64,000 nucleotides of DNA from Diaphorobacter limosus (GCF_033100095.1 NZ_CP136921.1:1210501-1274500); one strand, 5' to 3'. Shown: positions 27,752 through 36,975, numbered from the stretch's first letter. The notes: a model not told the origin generated them from the sequence alone. Numbers and translations are program-made.

Positions 27752-28345
27752 TTACAGATCTTCGTCCTCGTCTTCCTTCATGCCCTTGGGCTTGTTATGC
27801 GCAATCCCCTTATGGCAGTCGATGCAGGTCTGCTTTTCATCCTGCGCGATCTTGTGCATCTTGGCCCCGCGTGCCTTCTGCTTGTCGGTGTCCATGCCCT
27901 CGAAGCTGTGGCAGTTGCGGCATTCGCGCGAGTCGGCCGCCTTCATGCGCGCCCATTCTCGTTCGGCCAAGACCAGGCGTTTCGCCTCAAACTTCTCCGG
28001 CGTGTCGATGGTTCCGGTGAGCTTGCCCCACACCTCGCGGCTGGCCTGGATCTTGCGGATCATCTTGTGCGTCCAGTCCTTGGGCACATGACAGTCCGAA
28101 CACATGGCACGCACACCAGTGCGGTTGCTGTAGTGAATTGTCTTTTTGTATTCCTGATAGACGTTGTCGTGCATCTCATGGCAAGAGATACAGAAATCCA
28201 TCGTGTTGGTCGCCTCCATCCCGGTGTTGAAACCACCCCAGAACAGAATGCCAGAGATAAAACCCGTCGCCAACAACCCGATCAGCGAGTATTTGGCACT
28301 CGGTTTTTTCAGTTTGGCCCACAGGCTTGCAAGTTTTCCAGCCAT
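27752..28345 (-). CDS. nirT: NirT, NapC/NirT tetrahaem cytochrome c
   Basis: NirT is a membrane-anchored quinol dehydrogenase that passes electrons from the quinol pool to periplasmic nitrite reductase. The 197-residue protein has one N-terminal transmembrane helix (SLIGLLATGFISGILFWGG) and four haem sites: CISCH, CSDCH, CRNCH and CIDCH, spread as in NapC/NirT. The acidic C-terminus (MKEDEDEDL) is unremarkable. I prefer the ATG at 28345 over the TTG three bases earlier because GGAGAG lies at suitable spacing. A perfect hairpin (28388-28413) separates it from nirS and may lower its expression relative to nirS. Confidence 0.95.
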   Translation of the reverse strand: MAGKLASLWAKLKKPSAKYSLIGLLATGFISGILFWGGFNTGMEATNTMDFCISCHEMHDNVYQEYKKTIHYSNRTGVRAMCSDCHVPKDWTHKMIRKIQASREVWGKLTGTIDTPEKFEAKRLVLAEREWARMKAADSRECRNCHSFEGMDTDKQKARGAKMHKIAQDEKQTCIDCHKGIAHNKPKGMKEDEDEDL

Positions 28346-28387
28346 CAAACTCTCCGCACTTGATTATTTTTGCATTGGAGACGCGTA

Positions 28388-28413
28388 AATCGAGGGGCTT
28401 TCGCCCCTCGATT
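28388..28413 (-). terminator. perfect 11-bp stem-loop after nirS
   Basis: AATCGAGGGGC pairs with GCCCCTCGATT around a 4-base loop. There is no clear T-tract, so it is more likely an attenuator or a 3' stabilising hairpin of the nirS message than a full terminator, with partial read-through to nirT and nirB. Confidence 0.7.
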
Positions 28414-28438
28414 GTTGCCTCAGATCAAGGCTTCTGCA

Positions 28439-30127
28439 TCAATAGATGTCGTGCTGCGTGTTGTACACGTTGAACTTGCCGGTGGGCGTGATCATCTTGG
28501 GATCGGTGATCACCTTCTTCACCTTCAGAGTCGCATCGTCGTACACCACGATGGCCGACTGGTCGGTCTTGCCGCCCCACAGGGAGATCCAGACTTCCTT
28601 GCCATCCTTGGAGTACTCGGGGTGCACGGCGCGCTTGACCGCCTTGGTCTCCGGCAGGCCGGCGTCCTTGGCAACATGCAGAACCGCCTTGGGCTTGGAC
28701 AGGTCGGCCAGATCCCACACCGTCACGGATTCGGCCAGATCCTTTTCAGGGTTCTGCGCCGAGTCGGCCCACAGGTGCTTGGACACGGGATGGGTCTTCA
28801 CGAACAGGTTACCCGGCACATGCTTGACTTCCTGCACAACCTTCCAGTTGTACTGCTTGAACTGCTTGTGCTTGGCATTCTCCGAAGGCGTGGAGATCAG
28901 CGTCACGACATCTGCGCCCAGGTGACCGGTAGCCCAGACGGGGCCGTACTTCGGGTGCGTGAAGTTGGCGCCGCGACCCGGGTGGGGAATCTTGGCCACA
29001 TCGACCAGGGCAGCCAGCGTGCCCTTCTTGGTGTCCACCGCGGCAATCTTGTTCGATGCATTGGCAGCCACCAGGAAGTAGCGCTTGCTCGCATCCCAAC
29101 CACCGTCATGCAGGAACTTGGCAGAACCAATGGTGGTCGTCTTCAGGTTCTCGATGTCCGTGTAGTCCACCAGCAGGATCTGGCCGGTTTCCTTGATGTT
29201 CACCACCCATTCCGGCTTGATGAACGAGGACACGATGGACGCCACACGCGGTTCCGGGTGGTAGTCGCCGTCAACCGTCACGCCGCGGGTGGAGACGACC
29301 TTCAGCGGCTTCAGGGTGTCGCCTTCCATGATGGTGTACTGAGGCGGCCAGTAGCCACCGGCGATTGCATACTTGTCCTCGAAGCCCTTGAACTTGGAGG
29401 TATCGATGGAGCGTGCATCAAAGGCGATCTTGACCTCGGCCACGACCGCCGGCGTTTCCATCCACAGGTCGATCAGGGACACACGGCCATCACGGCCGAT
29501 CACATAAACGTAGCGCCCGGAAGCCGACAGACGCGAGATATGCACCGCGTAGCCGGTCTTGACGATGCTCTTGATTTCCTTGGTGTCACCGTCAATCAGA
29601 GCCACCTCACCGGTGTCGCGCAGCGTGACCGAGAAGACATTGCTCAGGTTGATCTTGTTCATCTGCTTGGTCGGACGCTTGTCGACCGGCACGATGACGT
29701 TCCAGCTGTCAAGCTGATCCTTCAGGCTGAACTCGGGCGGCACGTCCGGAGTGTTCTGGATATACCGTGCCATCAGGTTCAGCTCTTCCTTGGTCAGGAT
29801 GTCGTCGAAGTTGACCATGCCGCCATCGGTTCCGTAGCCGATGATCCGCTCCAGGCGACCCGTGCCCAGTGCGAGAGTGCCGCCCTCGGTCTTCTTGCCG
29901 TCCTTTTCGACCTTGGACCAATGCGGCTCAAGGTTCTTGCCCGTAGCCCCCTTGCGCAGCACGCCGTGGCAGCCGGCGCAACGCTCGAAGTAGATCTTCT
30001 TGGCCGCCTCTTTCTCAGCGGCCGTCATGGCAGGCGCTTCGATCTTGGCGTCTTGAGCCATTGCAGGTACTGCAAGGCCGGAGAGCATCACTGCAGCTGC
30101 GATGCTCGACAGGCGGGGAAATTTCAT
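28439..30127 (-). CDS. nirS: cytochrome cd1 nitrite reductase
   Basis: NirS reduces nitrite to nitric oxide in the periplasm as a homodimer with haem c and haem d1. The 562-residue protein has a signal peptide (MKFPRLSSIAAAVMLSGLAV, cleavage after AMA) and a haem c domain with CAGCH. The d1 propeller starts near NKINLSNVFSVTLRDTGE and includes the ligand His in YAVHISRLSASGRY, the distal His in [10 protein letters not shown] and ATGHLG, and the conserved end GKFNVYNTQHDIY. The ATG at 30127 was chosen for the signal peptide. It heads nirS-nirT-nirB-cupredoxin and has a Dnr-type promoter. It differs notably from nirS2, which suggests separate origins. Confidence 0.97.
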   Translation of the reverse strand: MKFPRLSSIAAAVMLSGLAVPAMAQDAKIEAPAMTAAEKEAAKKIYFERCAGCHGVLRKGATGKNLEPHWSKVEKDGKKTEGGTLALGTGRLERIIGYGTDGGMVNFDDILTKEELNLMARYIQNTPDVPPEFSLKDQLDSWNVIVPVDKRPTKQMNKINLSNVFSVTLRDTGEVALIDGDTKEIKSIVKTGYAVHISRLSASGRYVYVIGRDGRVSLIDLWMETPAVVAEVKIAFDARSIDTSKFKGFEDKYAIAGGYWPPQYTIMEGDTLKPLKVVSTRGVTVDGDYHPEPRVASIVSSFIKPEWVVNIKETGQILLVDYTDIENLKTTTIGSAKFLHDGGWDASKRYFLVAANASNKIAAVDTKKGTLAALVDVAKIPHPGRGANFTHPKYGPVWATGHLGADVVTLISTPSENAKHKQFKQYNWKVVQEVKHVPGNLFVKTHPVSKHLWADSAQNPEKDLAESVTVWDLADLSKPKAVLHVAKDAGLPETKAVKRAVHPEYSKDGKEVWISLWGGKTDQSAIVVYDDATLKVKKVITDPKMITPTGKFNVYNTQHDIY

Positions 30128-30248
30128 CTTCTTTACTCCATTGGTTTCTTGCAGCCAATCCACCCTCTCAGGCAGTTTTGAAACCCGGCGACGGCCACAA
30201 CAAGTCGATCCGAGTAAGCCCATTATGTTTGTGCAGTTACTTAAATCC

Positions 30249-30262
30249 TTGACCTAAGCCAA
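30249..30262 (-). promoter_or_regulatory. Dnr/Nnr-type box of the nirS promoter
   Basis: On the minus strand the site reads TTGGC-TTAG-GTCAA, a near-symmetric Dnr/Nnr-type site. CATAAT (30222-30227, minus strand) can serve as the -10, placing the box centre near -40. The leader is about 85 bases long. The site sits between nirS and the divergent ccmA, so it could also influence ccm transcription. The rest of 30128-30396 is otherwise non-coding. Confidence 0.7.
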
Positions 30263-30396
30263 AAGAGCATGTGGTATGCATCAAAACGTTGACGAATGTG
30301 CACACAATTCAGGCATTGCCAAAACTTGGCGATATGCGCATCAGTCATGCGCAGCCATTCACGTAAGATGCGTGCTTGTGACGTGGAAACAACAAA

Positions 30397-31029
30397 TTGA
30401 AATCAGGTTCGATTCTTGCCTTTACTGACCTCGGTTGCAGCAAGGGGGGGCGGCAGCTGTTCAAGGGCGTCCATTGCACAGTTCCGGCAGGGCGCTGGCT
30501 GCATGTGGCAGGAGCCAATGGCATAGGCAAGACCAGCTTGCTGCGCATGCTGTGCGGGCTGTCCCCCATTGAATCGGGCGACATCCTCTGGAACGGGCAG
30601 TCCATACGCATGCAACGCGGCAGCTTTCAACGCGATCTGAGCTACCTGGGGCATCTCAACGGCCTGCAGGAATCAATGACCGTGCAGGAAAACCTGGCAT
30701 TCGCCACCGCCTTACGCGGGCACGCCCCCGACGTCAAGGCAGTCGCTGCGACGCTCGCGCGCTTCGGTGTCGGCGGACGTGGCGGGCAACTGGTGCGCCA
30801 TCTGTCACAGGGGCAAAAGCGCCGCGTAGCGCTGGCGCGACTGTCCCTGAGCCCGGCACGCCTGTGGGTGCTCGACGAGCCCTTTGTGGCCATGGATGAC
30901 TCGGGCATCAGCATGCTCTCCGACCTGATAGCCGGGCACCTGGCGCAGGGCGGCATCACCGTGCTGACCAGCCACCAAAGGGTCGACATAGGCCAGGTGC
31001 CGGCCCAGATCCTGGAGTTGCGCGCATGA
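30397..31029 (+). CDS. ccmA: haem exporter ATP-binding protein CcmA
   Basis: CcmA is the ATPase of the CcmAB complex, which releases haem-loaded CcmE in cytochrome c maturation System I. The 210-residue protein has Walker A GANGIGKTSLLRML, signature HLSQGQKRRVALARL and Walker B LWVLDEPFVAMDD followed by an H-loop in LTSHQR. The start is a TTG at 30397 (KSGSILAFTDLGCSKGG); no ATG is available upstream in frame. It is the first gene of a tightly overlapping ccmABCDEFGHI operon and diverges from nirS, which needs its product. Confidence 0.9.
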   Translation: MKSGSILAFTDLGCSKGGRQLFKGVHCTVPAGRWLHVAGANGIGKTSLLRMLCGLSPIESGDILWNGQSIRMQRGSFQRDLSYLGHLNGLQESMTVQENLAFATALRGHAPDVKAVAATLARFGVGGRGGQLVRHLSQGQKRRVALARLSLSPARLWVLDEPFVAMDDSGISMLSDLIAGHLAQGGITVLTSHQRVDIGQVPAQILELRA

Positions 31030-31733
31030 AGCCCCCCCCTTCCCCTGTCCCCAAGCCGTTGGGGTTGGGCGCCATCATGCTGGCGGTACTGCGCCGCGAA
31101 ATTGCCCTGGCCATGCGACAAAAGGGCGAGGTGCTGACGCCGCTGGTGTTTTTCATCGTCATTGCCAGCCTGTTTCCGCTGGGCGTGGGGCCAGAATCGG
31201 CGCTGTTGCTGCGCATGGCGCCGGGCGTGCTGTGGGTCAGCGCGCTGCTGGCAGCCATGCTGTCGCTGCAGCGCATGTTTGCCAGCGACTACGCCGATGG
31301 TTCGCTGGAGCAAATGCTGCTGTCGTCCACCCCGCTGGCCCTGCTGGTCGCGGCCAAGGCACTGTCGCATTTTTTGCTGTCCGGCTTGCCGCTGGTGCTG
31401 GTGGCACCGGTATTGGGACTGCAGTTTGGGCTGGACGGCCCGGCACTGGGCATTCTGATGCTGTCCCTGCTGCTGGGCACTCCCACACTGAGCCTGATTG
31501 GCAGCATAGGAGCGTCGCTGACCTTGGGTGTGCGCGGCGCAGGGGTACTGTTGTCGTTGCTAATATTGCCGCTCTACATCCCCGTGCTGATCTTTGGTGC
31601 AGGTGCCGTGGAGGCCTACGCCTCCGGCCTGGGACCTGGCGGACACCTGTCCCTGCTTGCGGCGCTGCTGGTGCTCGCGCTGTTCTTTGCCCCCCTCGCC
31701 ACCACGGCCGCCCTGAAAATTTCCCTCGAATGA
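31026..31733 (+). CDS. ccmB: haem exporter permease CcmB
   Basis: This 235-residue integral membrane partner of CcmA has about six hydrophobic helices. The family segment LAMRQKGEVLTPLVFFIVIASLFPLGVGPE and the motif FASDYADGSLEQMLLSSTPL are present. The ATG overlaps the ccmA stop by 4 bp and its stop overlaps ccmC, which shows strict operon organisation. The protein ends in AALKISLE. Confidence 0.92.
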   Translation: MKPPPSPVPKPLGLGAIMLAVLRREIALAMRQKGEVLTPLVFFIVIASLFPLGVGPESALLLRMAPGVLWVSALLAAMLSLQRMFASDYADGSLEQMLLSSTPLALLVAAKALSHFLLSGLPLVLVAPVLGLQFGLDGPALGILMLSLLLGTPTLSLIGSIGASLTLGVRGAGVLLSLLILPLYIPVLIFGAGAVEAYASGLGPGGHLSLLAALLVLALFFAPLATTAALKISLE

Positions 31734-32470
31734 AAACACCTGGCATTCAATGGTTCAAGTACGCCTCGCCGCAGAACTTTTACTTTCTGGCCGGCAAGCT
31801 CTGGCCCTGGTTCGCGGGCCTGGCCGCCGTACTGACCCTGGTCGGCCTGTGGATCGCCTTCTTTGTCGCACCCACCGATGCACAGCAGGGACAGGGCTAT
31901 CGCATCATCTTCGTGCATGTGCCGACATCGCAGATGTCGATGTTCATCTACATCGTCATGGCCGGCTGGGCGGCCATCGGCCTGGCGTTCAATACGCGCC
32001 TGTCGGGCATGATGGCCAGCGCCCTGGCGCCCACGGGTGCCCTGTTCGCATTCCTGTCGCTGGTAACGGGCTCGCTGTGGGGCAAGCCGATGTGGGGTAC
32101 CTGGTGGGTATGGGATGCACGACTCACGTCGGAACTGATCCTGCTGTTCCTGTACCTGGGTTTTCTGGCGCTGCAGTCCAGCATCGACGACCCGCGCCGT
32201 GCCGACAAGGCCTGCGCCGTGCTGGCGCTGGTAGGCGTGGTGAACGTGCCCATCATCTATTTCTCTGTCGTCTGGTGGAACACTTTGCACCAGGGCGCAT
32301 CAGTATCCATGACCCGCGCGCCCTCGATGGCGGCCCCCATGCTCTGGGGCATGCTGATCATGGTGGTGGCCTTCTGGATGTACGCAGTCGCCGCCGCCCT
32401 GGCGCGGGTGCGCAACATCATTCTTGAGCGGGAACGACATACCGAGTGGGTACGACATGCAGTGGAATAG
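31730..32470 (+). CDS. ccmC: haem transporter/chaperone CcmC
   Basis: CcmC attaches haem to CcmE in the periplasm. The 246-residue protein has six transmembrane helices and the tryptophan-rich WWD motif in WGKPMWGTWWVWDARLTSELIL, with flanking conserved His in IIFVHVPTSQMS and in WNTLHQGAS. The start ATG overlaps the ccmB stop. Sequence and length are normal. The gene overlaps ccmD by 14 bp at its 3' end. Confidence 0.95.
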   Translation: MKTPGIQWFKYASPQNFYFLAGKLWPWFAGLAAVLTLVGLWIAFFVAPTDAQQGQGYRIIFVHVPTSQMSMFIYIVMAGWAAIGLAFNTRLSGMMASALAPTGALFAFLSLVTGSLWGKPMWGTWWVWDARLTSELILLFLYLGFLALQSSIDDPRRADKACAVLALVGVVNVPIIYFSVVWWNTLHQGASVSMTRAPSMAAPMLWGMLIMVVAFWMYAVAAALARVRNIILERERHTEWVRHAVE

Positions 32471-32639
32471 TGTTTCGGAATTTTTTGCCATGGGCGGCTA
32501 CGCCTTTTATGTCTGGGGCAGCTTCGGCGCCACGGCCCTGGTGATGGCCGTGGAGTCACTGCTGATCCGCGGCCGGCGCAAGCAGATGCAGCAAAGCCTG
32601 CGCGCCGAACTTCATCACCCCACCGAGTTGCACACATGA
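32457..32639 (+). CDS. ccmD: haem exporter accessory protein CcmD
   Basis: This 60-residue protein with one membrane helix begins [24 protein letters not shown], the conserved CcmD pattern FxxMGGYxxYVWxSY. A basic stretch (RGRRKQMQ) follows the helix. It stabilises the CcmABC-CcmE complex and holo-CcmE release. It begins inside ccmC and ends overlapping ccmE. The longer frame to 32424 is part of ccmC in another frame. Confidence 0.88.
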   Translation: MQWNSVSEFFAMGGYAFYVWGSFGATALVMAVESLLIRGRRKQMQQSLRAELHHPTELHT

Positions 32640-33073
32640 AACCCCGTCACAAACGCGCCGCCATCATTGCCGGTGGCCTGGCCGCCATCTCGCTGGCTGC
32701 TTTCCTGGTGCTCAACGCCTTTGAAAGCAACCTGGTGTTCTTCTTCAGCCCCAGCCAGGTGGCCGCGGGCGAGGCGCCCAAGAACCGCACCTTCCGCGTG
32801 GGCGGCATGGTCAAGGAGGGTTCGATTGATCGCAAGGACTTGACCGTTTCCTTCATCGTCACCGACACGGCCCAGGAAATGAAGGTCAGCTACACCGGCA
32901 TCCTTCCGGATCTGTTCCGCGAGGGCAAGGGCGTGGTGGCACAGGGCAAGCTGAGTGAGGACGGCCTGTTCACGGCTTCCGAGGTACTGGCCAAGCATGA
33001 TGAGAACTACATGCCGCCCGAGGCACAGCACGCGGTTGACGAGGCCCAGAAGACCATCAAGACGCTGCAGTAA
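32636..33073 (+). CDS. ccmE: haem chaperone CcmE
   Basis: CcmE is a periplasmic OB-fold protein anchored by an N-terminal helix. It binds haem covalently on a histidine and delivers it to the CcmFGH lyase. The 145-residue protein contains the helix [19 protein letters not shown], the domain [19 protein letters not shown] and the haem site [11 protein letters not shown], whose His is the covalent ligand. Length and motif are normal. It overlaps ccmD and is followed 2 bp later by ccmF. Confidence 0.95.
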   Translation: MKPRHKRAAIIAGGLAAISLAAFLVLNAFESNLVFFFSPSQVAAGEAPKNRTFRVGGMVKEGSIDRKDLTVSFIVTDTAQEMKVSYTGILPDLFREGKGVVAQGKLSEDGLFTASEVLAKHDENYMPPEAQHAVDEAQKTIKTLQ

Positions 33074-33075
33074 CC

Positions 33076-35043
33076 ATGATTCCAGAACTAGGGCATTTCT
33101 CGCTCATCCTTTCCCTTTTCGTGGCACTGGTGCTGGGGCTGTTGAGCCTCATCGGCGCTCACCAGGGGCGCCGTGACTGGGTTGTGCTGGCACGGCCCGC
33201 AACGCAGGCGCTGTGGCTGCTCACGGCCCTTGCCTATGGCTGCCTGACCTACGCCTTCTACAGCAACGACTTCTCGGTCGTGTATGTGGTGCAGCATTCC
33301 AACTCCCAACTGCCGGACATCTACCGCATCGCCGGCGTCTGGGGCGGGCATGAGGGTTCGCTGCTGCTGTGGCATTTCATGCTGACCAGCTGGATGCTGG
33401 CGGTGTCGCTGTTCTCGCGCCAGTTGCCCGATGCCATGGTGGCGCGGGTGCTGGGTGTGCTCGGCCTGGTGGCGGTGGGTTTCCTGGTGTTCATGCTGTT
33501 CACCTCCAACCCCTTCCTGCGGCTGGCCGACGCGCCCGCCGACGGGCGTGACCTGAACCCGCTGCTGCAAGACCCGGGCCTGGTGTTCCACCCGCCCATG
33601 CTCTACATGGGTTACGTCGGCCTGGCCATTCCCTTCGCCTTTGCCATCGCCGCGCTGCTCAATGGCCGTCTGGACGCCGCCTGGGCGCGCTGGTCGCGCC
33701 CCTGGGCCACGGCGGCCTGGATTTTCCTCACGCTGGGCATAGCCCTGGGTTCCTGGTGGGCCTACTACGAGCTGGGCTGGGGCGGCTGGTGGTTCTGGGA
33801 TCCGGTGGAGAACGCCTCCTTCCTGCCCTGGCTGGTGAGTGCGGCGCTGATCCACTCCCTGGCGGTGACGGAAAAGCGCGGCCTGTTTCGCAACTGGACC
33901 ATCGTGCTGGCGATCACGGCCTTCTCGTTGAGCCTGCTGGGCACCTTCCTGGTGCGTTCGGGGGTGCTGACCTCGGTGCATGCCTTCGCCACGGATCCGC
34001 GACGCGGCGTGTTCATCCTGATCTTCCTGTGCGTCGTGGTGGGCGGCTCGCTCACGCTGTTTGCCATGCGCGCGGGCAAGGTGCGCTCGGGAGGCACGTT
34101 CACGCTGATGTCGCGCGAGACCTTTTTGCTGTTCAACAACGTGCTGCTGACCACCGCCGCGGCCTCGGTTTTGCTGGGCACGCTGTATCCGCTGATCGTG
34201 GATGCGCTCAACCTGGGCAAGCTTTCCGTGGGCCCGCCCTACTTCAATGCTGTCTTCGTGCCCATCATGGTGCCGGTGCTGCTGTTCATGGTGGTGGGCA
34301 CCGCTGCGCGCTGGAAAAGCGACGACCTCATGGATCTGGCGCGCAAACTTGGCATCAGCGCCCTGGCGGCTCTGGTGCTGGGCTGCAGCCTGCCGCTGCT
34401 GGCCGGCCCCTGGTCGGCCCCGGCGGCGCTGGGCCTGAGCCTGGCGCTGTGGATCGTTCTGTCCTCGCTGCAGCAGATCTACCGGCAGTTGCGCGGCACG
34501 GCCAACTGGCGCGCCACGCCCTGGTCCTTCTGGGGCATGCACATGGCGCATATCGGTATCGCCGTCAGCGTGATTGGCGTGACCATGGTCACGAGCTACG
34601 AAACCGAGAAAGACGTGCGCATGGGCCTGGGCGACACCGTCGCCGTGGGCGGCTACACCTTCAGGCTCACGGGCATCCGCGAGGCCGAGGGCCCGAACTA
34701 CCGCGCCGATGTCGGCGATGTACAGCTGATGCGTGACGGCCAGCTGCTGCGCACGCTGCACCCCGAAAAGCGCACCTATTTCTCCTCTGCCATGCCCATG
34801 ACCGAAGCGGCCATTGACACCGGCCTGACGCGCGACGTCTATGTATCGCTGGGCGAGCGCCTGGAGGGCGGCGAGCACCCCGCCTGGGCCGTGCGCGTGT
34901 ACTACAAGCCCTTTGTCAGCTGGATCTGGGGCGGCGGTCTGCTGATGGCCCTGGGCGGCACGCTGGCGGCGCTGGATCGCCGTTACCGCAGCAAGCGCGT
35001 CCGCGCCACCGCGGGCGCCGGCATCGGAGGAGCCACGGCATGA
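33076..35043 (+). CDS. ccmF: cytochrome c haem lyase subunit CcmF
   Basis: CcmF is the large integral membrane subunit that ligates haem to apocytochrome CxxCH sites. The 655-residue protein has many transmembrane helices and the WWD signature in GWGGWWFWDPVENASFLPWL, plus GVWGGHEGSLLLWHF and MYMGYVGLAIPFAFA. A periplasmic domain lies near the C-terminus (roughly 510-620), followed by a last helix. The stop overlaps the ccmG start by 4 bp. Essential for all c-type cytochromes encoded in this window. Confidence 0.96.
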   Translation: MIPELGHFSLILSLFVALVLGLLSLIGAHQGRRDWVVLARPATQALWLLTALAYGCLTYAFYSNDFSVVYVVQHSNSQLPDIYRIAGVWGGHEGSLLLWHFMLTSWMLAVSLFSRQLPDAMVARVLGVLGLVAVGFLVFMLFTSNPFLRLADAPADGRDLNPLLQDPGLVFHPPMLYMGYVGLAIPFAFAIAALLNGRLDAAWARWSRPWATAAWIFLTLGIALGSWWAYYELGWGGWWFWDPVENASFLPWLVSAALIHSLAVTEKRGLFRNWTIVLAITAFSLSLLGTFLVRSGVLTSVHAFATDPRRGVFILIFLCVVVGGSLTLFAMRAGKVRSGGTFTLMSRETFLLFNNVLLTTAAASVLLGTLYPLIVDALNLGKLSVGPPYFNAVFVPIMVPVLLFMVVGTAARWKSDDLMDLARKLGISALAALVLGCSLPLLAGPWSAPAALGLSLALWIVLSSLQQIYRQLRGTANWRATPWSFWGMHMAHIGIAVSVIGVTMVTSYETEKDVRMGLGDTVAVGGYTFRLTGIREAEGPNYRADVGDVQLMRDGQLLRTLHPEKRTYFSSAMPMTEAAIDTGLTRDVYVSLGERLEGGEHPAWAVRVYYKPFVSWIWGGGLLMALGGTLAALDRRYRSKRVRATAGAGIGGATA

Positions 35044-35567
35044 AGAAAAAGGCTCTCATCCCGCTGGCCCTGTTTCTGGTGCTGGCGGTGTTTCTGGCGA
35101 TTGGCCTGACACGCGACCCCCGGGTCGTGCCCTCGCCACTGATCGGCAAGGACGCACCCCAGTTCACGGCCCCCGTCCTAGCCAGCCCCGAGAAAACCTT
35201 TGCCCTGCAGGACATGCGCGGCAAGGTCTGGCTGCTCAACGTCTGGGCGTCCTGGTGCACGGCCTGCTTGCAGGAGCACCCGGTGCTGGTGGACTACGCC
35301 AGGCGCAAGGACATCCCCCTCGTCGGCCTGGCCTATAAGGACAAGCCGGCCGACAGCATCAAGTGGCTGCAGCGCAAGGGTGACCCCTACGACTTCACGG
35401 TTGTAGACCAGGACGGCCGCATCGGCATCGACTTCGGGGTCTACGGCGTGCCCGAGACCTTTCTGATCGACCAGGCCGGCAAGATCCGCTTCAAGCAGAT
35501 CGGCCCGGTGACCGTGGAGGCTCTGGAGAAGCAAATCCTGCCCCTGATCCGGGAGCTGCAGAAATGA
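35040..35567 (+). CDS. ccmG: thiol-disulfide oxidoreductase CcmG/DsbE
   Basis: This membrane-tethered thioredoxin-fold protein (175 residues) keeps apocytochrome cysteines reduced. The N-terminal helix is LIPLALFLVLAVFLAIGL, and the active site WCTAC lies in VWASWCTACLQEHPVLVDYA. The acidic/Gly motif GVYGVPETFLID contains the cis-Pro of the DsbE family. It overlaps ccmF and ccmH. Motifs are intact. Confidence 0.94.
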   Translation: MKKKALIPLALFLVLAVFLAIGLTRDPRVVPSPLIGKDAPQFTAPVLASPEKTFALQDMRGKVWLLNVWASWCTACLQEHPVLVDYARRKDIPLVGLAYKDKPADSIKWLQRKGDPYDFTVVDQDGRIGIDFGVYGVPETFLIDQAGKIRFKQIGPVTVEALEKQILPLIRELQK

Positions 35568-36043
35568 GACTCTGGTTCGCCCTGCTGCTGGCGCTGCAAT
35601 GCGCCCTTGCCGGCCTTGCCGCGCAGGCCAACGAAGCCCAGCCCCTGGCCGAAGACCCGGTGGTGGAAAAGCGCATGGTCGCCATCTCCGCGGAGCTGCG
35701 CTGCCTGGTGTGCCAGAACGAATCGCTGGCCGGCTCGCGCGCCGACCTGGCGCTGGACTTGAAGCGCGAGATCCGCGGCCTGATCAAGGCCGGCAAGAGC
35801 GATGCCGAGATCATGGACTTCATGGTCAGCCGCTACGGCGACTTCGTGCGCTACCGCCCGCCCGTCAACCCCGTCACCTGGCTGCTGTGGTTCGGCCCCT
35901 TCGTGCTGCTGGCAGGCGCTGCATACGGCCTGGTACGCATGGTGCGCGGCAACCAGCGCAGCAACGCCGCAACACCCACACTCGACGAGGCCCAGCGCGC
36001 CAAGGCGCAGTCTCTTCTCCAGGACACCGACAAGCTCCCATGA
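35564..36043 (+). CDS. ccmH: cytochrome c maturation thioredoxin-like CcmH (CycL)
   Basis: CcmH is a 159-residue periplasmic protein with a signal peptide, the redox motif LRCLVCQNESLAGSRADLALDLKREI (CxxC) and a C-terminal transmembrane helix (WLLWFGPFVLLAGAAYGLV). This is the short CcmH form; the TPR part is encoded separately by ccmI next door. Together they present apocytochromes to CcmF. The stop overlaps the ccmI start. Confidence 0.94.
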   Translation: MRLWFALLLALQCALAGLAAQANEAQPLAEDPVVEKRMVAISAELRCLVCQNESLAGSRADLALDLKREIRGLIKAGKSDAEIMDFMVSRYGDFVRYRPPVNPVTWLLWFGPFVLLAGAAYGLVRMVRGNQRSNAATPTLDEAQRAKAQSLLQDTDKLP

Positions 36044-36900
36044 CCATCTTCATTGCCATCATTGCGGCCCTGACCCTGCTGGCCGTGCTGGCGCTGGTAC
36101 GCCCCTTGCTGCGGCCCAGGTCATACGAAAGTGTTTCCAGCCAGCGCCTGAACGCCACCATCTACAAGGATCAGCTCGCCGCGCTCGACCGCGACCTGGC
36201 CAGCGGCGCCATCAACCCCGCCGACCATGAGACCACGCGCGACGAGCTGCAATTGCGTTTGCTCGACGACACCGCCGCGCCCGACGCACCCGCCGGCAAC
36301 CCTGGCACAGGCTTCTGGAGCGGGCGCCGCACGGCGGCCCTGATCGCCGTCCTGCTGCCACTGCTCTCCGTGGGCACGTACCGCTGGATCGGTGACCCGG
36401 CGGCACTCACCCCTGGCGCGACGCAGGAGGCCGCGCGGCTGCAGATCACGCAAATGGTCGAGTCGCTCGAAGCCAAGCTCAAGGCCGAGCCCAACAACCC
36501 GCAGGGCTGGGCCATGCTGGCGCGCTCGTACAAGGTCATGGGCCGCCTGGATGAGGCCGAGCAGGCCTACGAGAAGGCCACCGACGCCATTCGCACCCAC
36601 CCCGACCTGCTGGTGGACTTTGCCGAACTGCTGGCCATGAAGGCCCAGCACCGCATGGACGGCCGTCCCGAAGAGCTGGTGCGTCAGGCGCTGGCCATAG
36701 ACCCCGAGCATCCCAGCGCGCTGATGATGTCCGGCGTCGTGGCCTACCAGCGCAGCGACTTCGACGGCGCCGTCCGGGACTGGGAAAAGCTCCTGGCCCT
36801 GCTGGAACCCGGCTCGGAGGACGCGAAGATGACCCAGGAGAACCTGGACGACGCGCGCGCCCAGAGCGCCTTGACCAAGGCACAAAAGAACCGCCCCTGA
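36040..36900 (+). CDS. ccmI: cytochrome c maturation TPR protein CcmI (CycH)
   Basis: This 286-residue membrane protein has two N-terminal helices (TIFIAIIAALTLLAVLAL and a second around TAALIAVLLPLLSVGTY), an intervening cytoplasmic segment and a C-terminal TPR domain (GWAMLARSYKVMGRLDEAEQAYEKA, HPSALMMSGVVAYQRSDFDGA). The TPR domain binds the C-terminal ends of apocytochromes. The ATG at 36040 overlaps the ccmH stop. It is the last gene of the ccm operon. Confidence 0.9.
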   Translation: MTIFIAIIAALTLLAVLALVRPLLRPRSYESVSSQRLNATIYKDQLAALDRDLASGAINPADHETTRDELQLRLLDDTAAPDAPAGNPGTGFWSGRRTAALIAVLLPLLSVGTYRWIGDPAALTPGATQEAARLQITQMVESLEAKLKAEPNNPQGWAMLARSYKVMGRLDEAEQAYEKATDAIRTHPDLLVDFAELLAMKAQHRMDGRPEELVRQALAIDPEHPSALMMSGVVAYQRSDFDGAVRDWEKLLALLEPGSEDAKMTQENLDDARAQSALTKAQKNRP

Positions 36901-36975
36901 GCCCGGCACACCAAAGTCTTTCAACCCGGCCCACGGAACGCCAGCCACCCCGCATCCCCCCATAGTCACCAGCCC

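Noticed and set aside
28370..30181. Plus-strand frame of about 600 codons over nirS
   Set aside because: Mirror frame of the nirS coding strand; nirS motifs are unambiguous on the minus strand.
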